Positions 23,818 to 35,312 of a DNA stretch of 64,000 nt are shown here, one piece after another. The first letter of the stretch is position 1. The number at the start of each line of letters is the position of its first letter. The translations under genes were made by a program, and so were the position numbers. The DNA is from Elymus sibiricus (lineage: Eukaryota; Streptophyta; Magnoliopsida; Poales; Poaceae): positions 455,566,379 to 455,630,378 of the forward strand of contig CM077676.1 of NCBI GenBank assembly GCA_039707655.1, written 5' to 3'. The notes below the pieces were generated by a model. The model did no database searches. It saw nothing but the letters and a program-made list of their open reading frames with translations, and was not told the DNA's origin.

Positions 23818-24072
23818 CACTAGTACAAAACGGGCCTTTAGTCCTGGTTGGGAAGGGCCTCTAGTCCCGGGTCACCAACCGGGACAGCCCAATCGGGACT
23901 AAAGGCCCCCACCCTTTAGTCCCGGTTGGTCACAAACCGGGACTAAAGGCCCTCCACGTGGCCGCGCTCGTGCGCTGGGGCTGGGGACCTTTAGTCCCGG
24001 TTGGTGACACCAACCGGGACTAAATCCCTGCCACTTTAGTCCCGGTTGGTGACACCAACCGGGACTAAAGGT
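23818..24072. repeat. Left terminal and subterminal repeats of the CACTA element
   Basis: The terminal inverted repeat is followed by about seven 15-16-bp motifs, TTTAGTCCCGGTTGGT or its complement ACCAACCGGGACTAAA, arranged as inverted pairs with short spacers. In En/Spm such sites bind the tnpA-type protein. Confidence 0.9.
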
Positions 24073-24358
24073 TTAGGGGTTTATGGGTTTAGGGTTTATT
24101 GTTTATTTTTCTTTTTCATTTTGTGTTTTCCATTTAATTCTTTTTCATTTCAAACATATTTTACGCTACTACGTACTGTACACGTTATGCATATATAATA
24201 GAATTTCTCGTAGAACCAATCATATATCGTAGAATTTCTCGTACGACCATGCATACACATATATATATACAATTTGGTATATACAATTTCTCCTATAATT
24301 TGCAGATCATTACATGCAGGCATTAGGTGAAATGGTATACTCCGTCGGGAGATATGAC

Positions 24359-27300
24359 CTACTCAAGCAAAAATCCCGCCATTTCCTCTTGAAGTGCTCG
24401 TATGCGGTCCTTTGGTAGGAGGCTATCCCGCATCTCCATCATCTTTAAAGAAGGAGATCAATATGAATATATTAGTTGTGTGTATATATATTAGATCATG
24501 ATAAAAAAAATGTGAATAGTGTTTACGTACCCAAAGATATCTTTCATCTTTGGTCTTTTGGGTAATAGAGCGAATGTTCTCGAAAACGTAGTATGCACAT
24601 TTATTTGTCCCCTTTTCCTGCCTCATACAGTACTTTACGAGAATAGAATTCAATCAGATAATAATCAAGCATGATAATGGTATTGAAACTAGAATTAAAG
24701 AGATGCGCGGACGTAGCTAGTACTACTTAATTACCTTGGCCCGTCGCCAGCTGTGGTTTCCATTGACCGACAACTTCTTGGATGAACTTTTTCCAAACCC
24801 TGCCCGGCAAAGAAAATGAATAAATGAGTTATTAATTACTTGATATCAGGAAATGAACTAAAGAGGCCGACATAGTGCGATAATGATTGAAATTACCTAT
24901 CGAGCATCAACTTCAGGCTTCTGTATTCTTCAGGGTCTTTACCTAGTGAGTCCAGTACTTCAACAGTTCCCTCGTCAACTCTAATGATTAGCAGGATCCA
25001 GTGGAATCTGCGCACACGTTTGTATAAGCGGGCATGCATAACTCATCAACTACACTTAACATCGAGTAAGCAAAAATAGAATTTGTAGTACAAGACAGTA
25101 ACACTCACCTGAAGTTGTAAGGAAAAAGTATTTCTGGTCTGGTATTTAGTTCCTTCAAAAACATTAGCAAGCTATTCTCTGTGTCTTTGGAGTAGTCTTG
25201 TATCATATTTTCATTAACGGTATTTGGGTCAATGAACCCAATGCCATAGACTCCATCTCTGTTCATTTCAAAAATCTTCATTCTGCATAATACCACAGAA
25301 AAGAATATAGTGAGGATAATTACATGCAATGAACGAGCTGAGCTAGAGACTTAAATTACAGAAAGAATCACTTACAGACAGTAGCAACTGACGAGAGATT
25401 TGTCGAGTGTGTCTTGATTGAATAACTAAAAAATTTCTGGAAATTCAATCCACACATCATTTCCATGGAAGTAATGCTCTGGCTTGACTTTCACCATGAG
25501 GCTCTCTCGCCCGACCTTTACTTCTGTCAGGTACCATTGATGCAATTTGCGCATTTGCGTTGGTAGAAGTTCCTTCTCGTCAGGCCTGACCAGAGGCTTC
25601 CCGGGGACATATTTCCATGCTAGTTCCTTCGGATCCATCGTGGGAAATTCCTCGATGCCTAGGAGTTGTTCAACAGTGACACCCATCTCTCTAGCCATCT
25701 CTCTTTCAGCGTCGGTTACCGCCTTATCGGTACTCACCTTGAGCGGGGGGATCGATTGCACTGCCTGTTCTCCGAGCTGGGGAACAGTTTTCCCGCTTTT
25801 ATTACTACATGTAAGGCTCGACTGTTGCTTTTTTTGTTGATAATATGACTTGCTAATAGAGCGTTCATAGTCTGATTGCCTTTTCTCCATAGCCGGTTTA
25901 GCATTATCCAGAAAGTGTTGTACGACTTTCTCAGGTATTTTCTCCTTTGGCGGCGGGGGCGGCTTCGGTGCAAAATGGGCCTGCAATTCGGAAGCCACTT
26001 GGGCTTTGGTTTCGTCCTCAGTCATCTTGTAAGCCAACTTCTTTTTGGCAGGAGGCTCGGGTTTCTTCTTTGGTGCTCTCTTCCGCTTTGTAGTCGGCTG
26101 ATGCGGCGGAGATCGATATCGCGTACTCGCGCTGGGCTCTGTCTCGAGGTGGGGTGGATTCGGCTGACGCGGCGGAGATCGATATGGTGGCGGACTCGCG
26201 CTGCGCTCCGTCTCGAGGTGGGTTGGAGTCGGCTGACGCGGCGGACTTGGAGGAGGAGTCGGTGCCCTTGGCGTCGAGTTTGGAAAGACGATGCAATCCT
26301 TACAATGATACCACGTTTGGCTTCTCCCAGTGTCTGCTCCCCTTGACCTCCAGGAAAGTCAAGTTGTAGTGAGTCATATGCCGACAGAACTTCATCCACC
26401 CCGACACGAGCATAGCCAGGTGGAATCGGATTGCCGTGGAAGGTTGCTTCAGGGGGATTTGGTAAAGCATAGCCGTCCGCCACCTTCATGGATATGTTCT
26501 TCAGTGGAAGGTGTAGCTCACAACTTGTCGTCTCTTGGATATCATCCACGGGGTAGCGAGCCAGCAGTGCATCATCGGCCGGGACTCCCGTGGAACCCAC
26601 GCTGCTTTTCGGCATAGATGGGACGGTGCTATCCAATGCTGGATCTGCTTGCTGCTGCCGCTGAGACGCCCTTTCCAGGCTAAGTGTGTCGATCTGCTCC
26701 TGCTGCCGCATGAAAGCGCGTTCCAACTCCGCGTGCTTTGATTCTACCTATTGAAGCCGGTCTGCATCCTGCTTCTTCTTGTCTTCCTCCTGCTTCTTCT
26801 TTCTCGCACGGCTTCTGTAACTGACGTTCCAGTCCGCAAACCCCTCAAGCCACGGAACAACGTCTTTGCCTCGTGTTCGTCCCGGGTGTTCAGGATTCCC
26901 GAGGGCGCGTGTAAGCTCATCGTTCTCTCTCTCGGGCTGGAACACCCCCGTTCGAGCCGCTTCTATTGCTTCAAGTAAAGCGTCTGAGGCTTCTTTAAGA
27001 CTTGCCTGCACCATAATCTCCCCTGTCTTTGGGTCCAACTTTCCTCCATGCGCATAAAACCAAGTCCTGCACCTGTCGGGCCAACCCAATGTTGCTGGAG
27101 TGACCCCTGCAGCAATCATCTTTTCCTCAGATTCATCCCACTTAGGCCGGCCAGTCTTGTAGCCACCTGGCCCCAGAACATGGTGAAACTGTTTCTTCTC
27201 AGCATTGATCTTGTTTTTCCTCGACCGTTCCTTAGCTGCTTCCGATTCCTTGAACTCCACAAATAAGTCCCAGTGATCTTTTGCCTTCTCCAGTGCTCCA

Positions 27301-27744
27301 GTGAATTCTGGAGTCTGCTTTCCTGCTTCGACGTAGCAGGCCCATAATCTTTTCTTGTGGTTGCGGAATTGTGTGGCCATCTTCTGAAGAGCACTCTTCT
27401 TGACTTTCTCCCGTTCTGCATCTGTTAAATGCTCTGGCAGGGTGAAATGTGACATGAGCGTTTCCCAAAGCATATCTTTTGCTCTTTCGTCGACAAAACT
27501 AACTTCTCGATCTCCCTTTGGCTTATTCCATTCTTGAACGGAGATCGGGATTTGGTCCCTGACAATAACTCCGCACTGACGAGTAAATTTGTCCGCATTC
27601 TTTTTAGGAGCAAGCGGTTCGCCATTTGGTTTGATCTCATCGATGTTGTACTTTATGCCAGGCGGCAACTTTTTGGCCGGGCCTCGTACTGCCCTACTTG
27701 TAGAAGATTTGCTCGATCCGGAGGGCTAAAAGAAGAAAGATTCG

Positions 27745-27786
<42 letters not shown>

Positions 27787-28034
27787 AATCAATTAATACA
27801 TGTAATGATCACCATAGGCCTTATATATACCTCGCCGGTCTTTGTTAATTGAAGATCATTTCCTTCGCCATCATTGTTTGTGTGCCCTTCGTCTGTTGGT
27901 TCTTCCTCAAATATTCCCTCACCGGCGTCGTTCAGATATTGTGAGCCGTCATCTTCAGGTTCACCCTCTGGGTTTCGGATCATGTCGAACATGATATGCT
28001 CTTGATCATGGTCGTCTCTGCCACTAGCGTCCAT
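24359..28034 (-). pseudogene. tnpA-like CACTA protein with Transposase_24-type and Ulp1-type regions
   Basis: Inferred exons: 28034-27831 (acidic N-terminus MDASGRDDHD), 27725-25376, 25282-25109, 25007-24897, 24799-24735, about 24640-24531 and about 24451-24359. The large exon has a plant-transposase region (TRQCGVIVRDQIP, KRLWACYVEAGKQTP, HGGKLDPKTGEIMV), a coiled coil and a proline/arginine-rich repeat. Later exons carry a SUMO-protease-like fold: FHWILLII with the histidine, EVLDS with the aspartate, and NKCAYYVFENI with the candidate cysteine. Damage: TAG at 26748-26750, frameshift near 26300, TAG at 25426-25428, and an exon junction near 24640 that does not keep frame. Function in transposition is inferred from family knowledge; this copy should not give a full-length protein. 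Confidence 0.8.
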
Positions 28035-28084
28035 AGCTTAACTAATCCAGAAGAAAGATAAAACAATTTATTATTCAAATTAGA

Positions 28085-28345
28085 ATGCATCTCGAATAAT
28101 ATCACTAATACATCTCGAATAATCCAGTTAATGCATCATCGAATATTATCGAATATAATCTTGAATACATCTCGAATATTATCACGAATACATCTCGAAT
28201 ATTATCACTAATATATCTCGAATACATCTCGAATATTATCACTAATGCATCATCGAATATTATCGAATATAATCTCGAATACATCTCGAGTATTATCACT
28301 AATACATCTCGAATATTATCATATAACATCACTAGCTAATACAGA
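28085..28345. repeat. Short tandem array of ATCTCGAATA-type units
   Basis: About a dozen copies of (TAATA)CATCTCGAATATTATCA, with longer sub-blocks (a roughly 95-bp block around GCATCATCGAATATTATC repeats near 28132 and 28227). It lies just upstream of the tnpA-like start codon, in an intron or leader position. Confidence 0.8.
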
Positions 28346-28348
28346 TCG

Positions 28349-28775
28349 AATACTATCGAATAATCCAGTTGACTCGCGGTTCCTGACGCGTGGGCGGTAG
28401 ACACCCAAAGAGAAGGAACCATCACAGGATCACAGCTCGGGTGAGATCCCTGAAGAACCTGCCAGGTATTGGAGAACCTGACGTCCAACGCAACCATGTA
28501 GCGACGGACGTGCTCGTCCTCCTCCTTGACACGGCGACGTACCACCTCCTCGGGGGCCGGCTGCCTCCACACCAATAGTGGCCCACGTGACCGCCACCAA
28601 AGAAGCTCCGGGTCGACGATGGGAGCCCGGTTCCTCACCAAGTTGCGCGCCCCGGAAGGTAGCACCTCCCAGTGCTAGCCCGGCGGAGCCCAGTCCCGGA
28701 CATGGCGCCTCTCAAGCAGGTTGTCGCCACCGAGTCGACGACGAGGATGCGGGCCGGGCATCGTCGACGCCAAAA
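28349..28775 (-). pseudogene. CACTA accessory exon of unknown function
   Basis: A minus-strand frame reads RDWAPPG, stop (TAG at 28675-28677), then HWEVLPSGARNLVRNRAPIV and VDPELLWWRSRGPLL, VVRRRVKEEDEHVRRYM, up to about VSTAHASGTASQ. I recall very similar exons inside other wheat CACTA elements, so it is part of the element rather than a captured host gene, but I know no domain name for it. The stop probably replaced a CAG codon. Limits are approximate. Confidence 0.45.
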
Positions 28776-29430
28776 ATGTTTCTATGCAAATTTAACATTT
28801 TTTAAATGCTTGATTATGATTTTTGTAATTCTTGTTCACTTGATTTTGCAAATATATGACAAACTTTTGCAAATACAACATTAAGATATTAACATTTTCC
28901 AAATAATATATTAACATGTTTTTGATCAATATTTTTAAGATACAACATTAAAATATTTTTAATACATGGTCAACTTTTTTCTATGCAAATTCCACCGTTC
29001 ATCTACATACATACATACATTGTATACATACATACATATACTAAGCATCTACAACATCTAGTGAAAAAAAAACAATCTATGAAAAAAAAAGATGAACAAA
29101 ATTAAGGAGGGAGAGGCTCACCGGCCGGGATCGTCGGGGCGGAGGGAGGCGGGGAGGACACCAGAGACGGAGGAGCGGCGCGCGCCGGCGCGGGCTCGGG
29201 CCGCGGCGGCTTGTGGAGGAGCGATCGTCGTCGATCGCGAGGCGGGCGCGTGCGGAGGAGCGGCGGCGGCGGGCAGCGTGGCGGCGCCGGCGCGGGCTCG
29301 GGCGGCGCTTGGGAGCAGAGCGGCCGGACGGCGACGTCGAGGTGCGGCAGCCTGGCGGCGTCGTGGTCTTCGGCGCCGTCGGGGGAAACTAGATGGCTTT
29401 TGGAAAATTTCGTAAGTGCCGCTTATATAC
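28776..29430. other. CACTA interior: AT-rich stretch, then GC-rich block
   Basis: 28776-29090 is AT-rich with a CATACATA microsatellite (29005-29040). 29092-29400 is very GC-rich with GGCGCGGGCTCGGG occurring twice, and could be a coding or leader exon on the minus strand. No domain is recognised. Confidence 0.35.
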
Positions 29431-29439
29431 AGAGACCTT

Positions 29440-29895
29440 TAGTCCCGGTTGGTGGCTCCAACCAGGACTAAAGGCCCCCCTTTAGTCCCGGTTCGAGCCA
29501 CCAACCGGGACTAAAGGTGAATTTCACCAGGCCAAGCGGCGGGAAGCCCAGGCCTTTAGTCCCGGTTGGTGGCTCCAACCGGGACTAAAGGGTTGGTCCT
29601 GGTGTGGTGGAAGTTTAGTCCCACCTCGCCAAGCGAGAGGCACTCGCACCTGTTTATAAGCCCCGCTGCGATAGCCGTCTCGAGCTCCTCTCTAAAGCAG
29701 GCAGTACATGCCTAACGTTCGCCCTGCCCTGTGGGCCCTGCTTGCCCTGCGGGCCTGCATCCTGGCCCATATATATTTGGGTTTCTAGTCGTATGCAGGC
29801 CGTGGTGGCCTAGTAGGCGGGCATTTTTTTTCTTTTTTGCATATGTTATGTCAACTTTTTAGTCCCGGTTGGATCCAACCGGGACTAAAGGTCTT
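29440..29895. repeat. Internal block of subterminal-type repeats and promoter-like sequence
   Basis: At least seven TTTAGTCCCGGTTGGT / CCAACCGGGACTAAAGG motifs sit here, 6 kb from either end, around a segment with TTTATAAGC (29652-29660). The same kind of motif pairs occurs at both ends. The block lies between the tnpD-like and tnpA-like genes, so it may be the internal promoter of the second gene or the relic terminus of another CACTA copy. Confidence 0.75.
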
Positions 29896-30242
29896 TTCCA
29901 GTTTTTTTTGTTTTTTGCTTTATTTTTTTCTTTTGTTTCTACTTACAGCCAAATATTTAGAGTTTTTGAGTGAATCTTTTTGGTTTAGGTCACAAAAATT
30001 ATAAACTTTCTGTTAGTGCCAGTAGTTTTCAAATTTGAATAGTTTAAATTTGAATTCTTTGAAATTTGTGTGAATCACTAGTTTGTGAATAACTTTACTT
30101 TAAAAATAGATTTTTGAGTGATTCTTTTTCCTGCTGTTTAATATTAGTGTGTTTTATCAGTATGTTCAATTTGGTAATTTTTAGGTTATTTAAATAGGTG
30201 TTTTAATCAAAAACAGATTCTGTTTAGCTCTTTTAGTTTTAT

Positions 30243-31293
30243 AGCTCAAAAAAATCATTAAATGCATGAAAAATAGCGAATGAAGTCAGAAAGGGTTGAA
30301 AAATTTATGATGTGGCTTTGAATGGTGCATGTTGAATGCACAAAAAGTCTGGAGTTAAAATAAGTTTAAAAAAATGAAATGCCTTTGTAACAGATGAGTT
30401 TTCGTCCGAAACCCTGATACTTCGAAAGAGATTGTCCAGTTTATACACGAAGTGCATCCAGTTTTTGCCGTAACCCTCTCAACTTTTTAGAACATGCTAT
30501 GTGGGTGAAATGATGATACCATGCCAAGTTTCAACCTTTTCAGAGTTCATTTGCAGTGCTTTTCAATTTCAGGGTCATTTAGCTCAAAAAAATCAATAAA
30601 TGCATGAAAAATAGCAAATGAAGTCAGAAAGGGTTGAAAATTTATGACGTGGCTTTGAATGGTGCATATTGAACGCACAAAAAGTCTGGAGTTAAAATAA
30701 GTTTAAAAAAATAAAATACCTTTGTAACAGATGAGTTTTCGTCCGAAACCCTGATACTTTGAAAGAGATTGTCCAGTTTGTACACGAAGTGCATCCAGTT
30801 TTTGCCGTAACCCTCTCAACTTTTTAGCACATGCTATGTGGGTGAAATGATGATACCATGCCAAGTTTCAACCTTTTCAGAGTTCATTTGTAGTGCTTTT
30901 CAATTTCAGGGTCATTTAGCTCAAAAAAAATCAATAAATGCATGAAAAATAGCAAATGAAGTCAGAAAGGGTTGAAAATTGATGACATGGCTTTGAATGG
31001 TGCATATTGAACGCACAAAAAGTCTGGAGTTAAAATAAGTTTAAAAAAATAAAATACCTTTGTAACAGATGAGTTTTCGTCCGAAACCCTGATACTTCGA
31101 AAGAGATTGTCCAGTTTGTACACGAAGTGCATCCAGTTTTTACCGTAACCCTCTCAACTTTTTAGCACATGCTATGTGGGTGAAATGATGATACCATGCC
31201 AAGTTTCAACCTTTTCAGAGTTCATTTGTAGTGCTTTTCAATTTCAGGGTCATTTAGCTCAAAAAAAATCAATAAATGCATGAAAAATAGCGT
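30243..31293. repeat. Three tandem 338-bp repeats plus partial fourth
   Basis: Units start AGCTCAAAAAAATCA at 30243, 30581, 30918 and 31256 (lengths 338, 337, 338, then 38 bp). Units two and three are nearly identical, the first more diverged. The array lies directly downstream of the tnpD-like gene on its strand, separated by about 140 bp from the stop. Confidence 0.95.
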
Positions 31294-31429
31294 TCCTTCG
31301 CGTTTCAAATGCCAAAACACATATATATACCCTAACTATTACAAAGATTCCCTCCGGTTTGTCCGAAGTGGGACTTTCCAGATAAGTCCGGAAACTCACT
31401 AGAGAAGAAAGTGATGACGGTGAAGCCGG

Positions 31430-34400
31430 TCACATCCCAGAGTGGGATATTGGGGTATAAAACTTTTTCTTCGCGTGTGTCCCTTTGCGCCATAACCATG
31501 GACAATCTTCATCATTTAACAGGATGCTTGGGTCAGTCTTCACTGTGAAGGGAGCAATTTCATGAAAATTTTCATAATCTTCTGACATGTCTGTCTTGTC
31601 CTCCACTCCCACGATGTTTCTTTTCCCTGAAAGAACTATGTGGCGCTTTGGCTCATCGTATGATGTCTTCGCTTCCTTATCTTTTCTTTTTCTCGGCTTG
31701 GTAGACATGTCCTTCACATAGAAAACCTGCGCCACATCATTGGCTAGGACGAATGGTTCGTCTGTGTACCCAAGATTGTTGAGATCCACTGTTGTCATTC
31801 CGTACCGCGGGTCTTCCTTTACCCCGCCTCCAGTCAGATTGACCTATTTGCACCGAAACAAAGTGACCTTCAAATCACGTCCATAGTCAAGTTCCCATAT
31901 CTCCTCTATGTAACCATAATATGTGTCCTTTGGCCTATTGGTGTTTGCTGCATCAAAGCGGACACCACTGTTTTGGTTGGTGCTCTTTTTATCTTGGGTA
32001 ATCGTGTAAAATGTATTCCCATTTATATCGTACCCTTTGAAAGTCGATATAGTCAAAGATGGTGACTTGACCAGCAAGTACAGCTCATCTCCAACAGTGT
32101 CGTCATGCATGAGACGTGTTTGCAACCAACCGCCGAATGATGCCATGTGTGTACGTTCGATCCAGGGCTCAGACTGCTCCGGGTTCTTGGAGCGTACACT
32201 ATCCAGGTGTTCCTCGATATACGGAGCCACCAAGCTGGAATTTTGTAGAACTGTGTAGTGTGCTTGCGCCCAAGAATGCCCGTCCATACATATTACTGAA
32301 TCCTTTCCTAGCGGGTCTTTTCCACCCAGTCTGCCCTCATGCCGCGATTCGGGAACACCAATCGGCTTAAGGTCAGGAATAAAGTCAACACAAAACTCAA
32401 TGACCTCCTCTGTTTCATGGCCCTTGGAGATGCTTCCTTCTGGCCTAGCACGGTTATGAACATATTTCTTTAAGACTCCCATGAACCTCTCAAAGGGGAA
32501 CATATTATGTAGAAATACAGGACCCAGAATGGCAATCTCGTCGACTAGGTGAACTAGGACGTGCGTCATGATATTAAAGAAGGATGGTGGGAACACCAAC
32601 TCGAAACTGACAAGACATTGCACCAAATCATTCTGTAACCTTGGTAGGATTTCTGGATCGATTACCTTCTGAGAGATTGCATTGAGGAATGCACATAGCT
32701 TCACAATGGCTAATCGAACGTTGTCCGGTAGAAGCCCCCTCAATGCAACCGGAAGCAATTGCGTCATAATCACATGGCAGTCATGAGACTTTAGGTTCTG
32801 GAACTTTTTCTCTGCCATATTTATTATTCCCTTTATATTCGACGAGAAGCCAGACGGGACCTTCATACTGAGCAGGCATTCAAAGAAGATTTCCTTCTCT
32901 TCTTTGGTAAGAGCGTAGCTGGCAGGACCTTGATACTGCTTTGGATGCATGCCGTCTTTTTCGTGCATACGTTGCTGGTCCTCCGGTGCCTCCGGTGTAT
33001 CTTTTGTCTTCCCATACACGCCCAAGAAGCCTAGCAGGTTCACGCAAAGATTCTTCGTCACGTGCATCACGTCGATTGCAGAGCGGACCTCTAGGTCTTT
33101 CCAATAGGGTAGGTCCCAAAATATAGATTTCTTCTTCCACATGGGTGCGTGTCCGTCAGCGTCATTCGGAACAGATTGTCCGCTAGGACCCTTTCCAAAG
33201 ATTACTTTAAAATCCTTGACCATATCAAGTATATCATCACCAGTACGGTGGCGAGGCTTCTTCCGGTGATCTGCTTCACCTTTGAAATGCTTGCCTTTCT
33301 TTCTTAAGAGATGCTTGATCGGAAGAAATCGACGATGTCCCAGGTACACATTCTTCTTACATTTATCCAAATATATACTTTCGGTCTCATCTAAACAGTG
33401 CGTGCATGCGTGGCATCCCTTGTTTGTCTGTCCTGAAAGGTTGCTAAGAGCAGGCCAATCATTGATGGTTACAAACAACAACGCTCGTAGGTCAAATTCC
33501 TGCTGTTTGTGCTCATCCCACACACGTACACCTTTTATGTCCCACAGCTGTAAAAGTTCTTCAACTAATGGCCTTAGGTACACATCAATGTCGTTGCCGG
33601 GTTGCTTGGGGCCTTGGATGAGCACTGGCATCATAATGAACTTCCACTTCATGCACAACCAAGGAGGAAGGTTATAGATACATAGAGTCACAGGCCAGGT
33701 GCTATGATTGCTGCTCTGCTCCCCAAAAGGATTAATGCCATCTGCACTTAAACCAAACCATACGTTCCTTGTGTCATCTGCAAAGTCCCGCCACTTTCTC
33801 TCGATTTTTCTCCACTGCGACCCGTCAGTGGGTACTCTCAACTTCCCGTCTTTCTTACGGTCTTCTTTGTGCCATCGCATCAACTTGGCATGCTCTTTGT
33901 TTTGGAACAAACGTTTCAACCATGGTATTATAGGAGCATACCACATCACCTTGGCAGGAATCCTCTTCCTGGGGCGCTCGCCCTCAACATCATCACCAGG
34001 GTCATCGCGGCTGATCTTATAGCGCAATGCACCGCATACCGGGCATGCATTCAGATTCTCGTACTCCTCACCGCGGTAGAGGATGCAGTCATTAGGGCAT
34101 GCATGTATCTTCTGCACCTCTAATCCTAGAGGGCAGACAGCCTTCTTTGCTTCGTACGTACTGTCGGGCAATTCGTTGTCCTTTGGAAGCATCTTCTTTA
34201 ACATTTTCAGCAACTTTTCAAATCCCTTGTCAGCTACACCATTCTCTGCCTTCCATTGCAGCAATTCCAGTGTGGTACCCAGCTTTTTCTTGTCATCTTC
34301 GCAATTTGGGTACAACAATTTTTTGTGATCCTCTAACATGCGCTGCAACTTCAACTTCTCCTTTTCACTTTCGCAGTTTCTCTTTGCATCAGCAATGGCC

Positions 34401-34777
34401 CGACCAAGATCATCAGTGGGCTCATCTGATGCCTCTTCTCCAGCTTCTTCTTCTTCATTCTCTTCCCCCATTGTAGTACCATCGTATTCAAGGAACCCAG
34501 CATAGTTGTCATCATCCTCTTCTTCTTCATTCTTTTCCATTAGAACCCCTCTTTCTCCGTGCTTGGTCCAACAGTTATATCCGGACATGAAACCGGACGT
34601 AAACAGGTGGACGTGAATGACTTTTGAGCTAGAGTAATTCCTATCATTCTTACAGACACCACATGGACAACACATAAAACCATTCCGCTTGTTTGCCTCA
34701 GCCGCACGCAGAAAACTATGCACGCCATTAATGAACTGGGGAGAGCGTCGGTCATCGTACATCCATTGCCGACTCAT
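31430..34777 (-). pseudogene. tnpD-type (TNP2) CACTA transposase with one premature stop
   Basis: An open frame from ATG 34777 (MSRQWMYDDRRSP) runs 977 codons to TAG at 31844-31846, then continues in the same frame for 137 codons to a stop at 31430. Domains in order: Transposase-associated zinc-finger-like N-terminus (FMCCPCGVCKN, about 40-50), acidic linker, second Cys cluster (CPNDCILYRGEEYENLNACP), the TNP2 core (WHKEDRKKDGKLRVPTDGSQ, then FGLSADGINPFGEQ and LPPWLCMKWKFIMMPVLI), GCHACTHC, DVMHVTKNLCVNLLGFLGVY, DUF4218-like and DUF4216-like parts, and a C-terminal tail. The stop falls in LFRCK-stop-VNLTGGGVKEDP, where relatives have tryptophan. A nearly complete transposase that lost its last eighth to one base change. 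No introns are needed. Confidence 0.92.
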
Positions 34778-34868
34778 CTTCATTACACAACACCGAAAAG
34801 ACCAAATTAATACAAGTTCATACATAAAGTTCATACACACTTATTCTCATAAAACAACATAAAACTAT

Positions 34869-35312
34869 CTAGCTAAAGCATTTAAATGCAACAACAAATG
34901 CGATCAAAATTGCAACTAAGGTAATAATTGATCCAACAGCATAATGATACCATGCCTCTTTATTAACGGCATAGTTTCTAATCTTTCTAATCTTCAAGCG
35001 CATTGCATCCATCTTGATCTTGTGATCATCGACGACATCGGCAACATACAACTCCAATTTCATCTTCTCTTCTTCAATTCTTTTCAATTTTTCTTTCAAA
35101 TACTCGTTTTATTTTTCAACTAAATTTAACTTCTCGACAAGAGGGTCGGTTGCAATTTCCGGTTCACATACCTCCTAGATAAAAATATCTATGTCAACTT
35201 GATGGGCATAATTGTCATAAACACGAAATGCAACAAATAGTTATAAAAGAGAATATACCACATCCGAATCATAAACCGGACGAGGGCCGACGGGGACGGA
35301 TATCAAAGTCAT
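34869..35312 (-). pseudogene. CACTA accessory frame with C-terminal membrane segment
   Basis: Two exons: 35312-35259 (MTLISVPVGPRPVYDSDV) and 35174-34869, joined in phase with GT-AG borders. The second exon has TAA at 35109-35111 after EKLNLVEK, then continues in frame with a charged coiled coil (KLKRIEEEKMKLELYVADV) and one hydrophobic helix near the end (SIITLVAILIAFVVAFK). Without the stop the protein would be about 119 residues. It lies just upstream of the transposase on the same strand. Similar frames occur in other Triticeae CACTA elements as I recall; no function is known to me. Confidence 0.7.

Noticed and set aside
25426..26037. Independent 203-codon gene in the CACTA element
   Set aside because: Its sequence continues the proline-rich part of the tnpA-like gene upstream and the Ulp1 exons downstream, so it is one exon segment cut off by a frameshift and a stop.
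27748..27785. (TA)n run as a regulatory site
   Set aside because: A simple microsatellite inside the first intron of the tnpA-like gene. No motif beyond the repeat.
28085..28345. CRISPR-like regular repeats
   Set aside because: Units are short, contiguous and degenerate with no unique spacers, and the genome is a plant nuclear one.
29092..29415. 107-codon plus-strand frame in the CACTA element
   Set aside because: Low-complexity GC-rich product against the direction of all CACTA genes. No homologue recalled.
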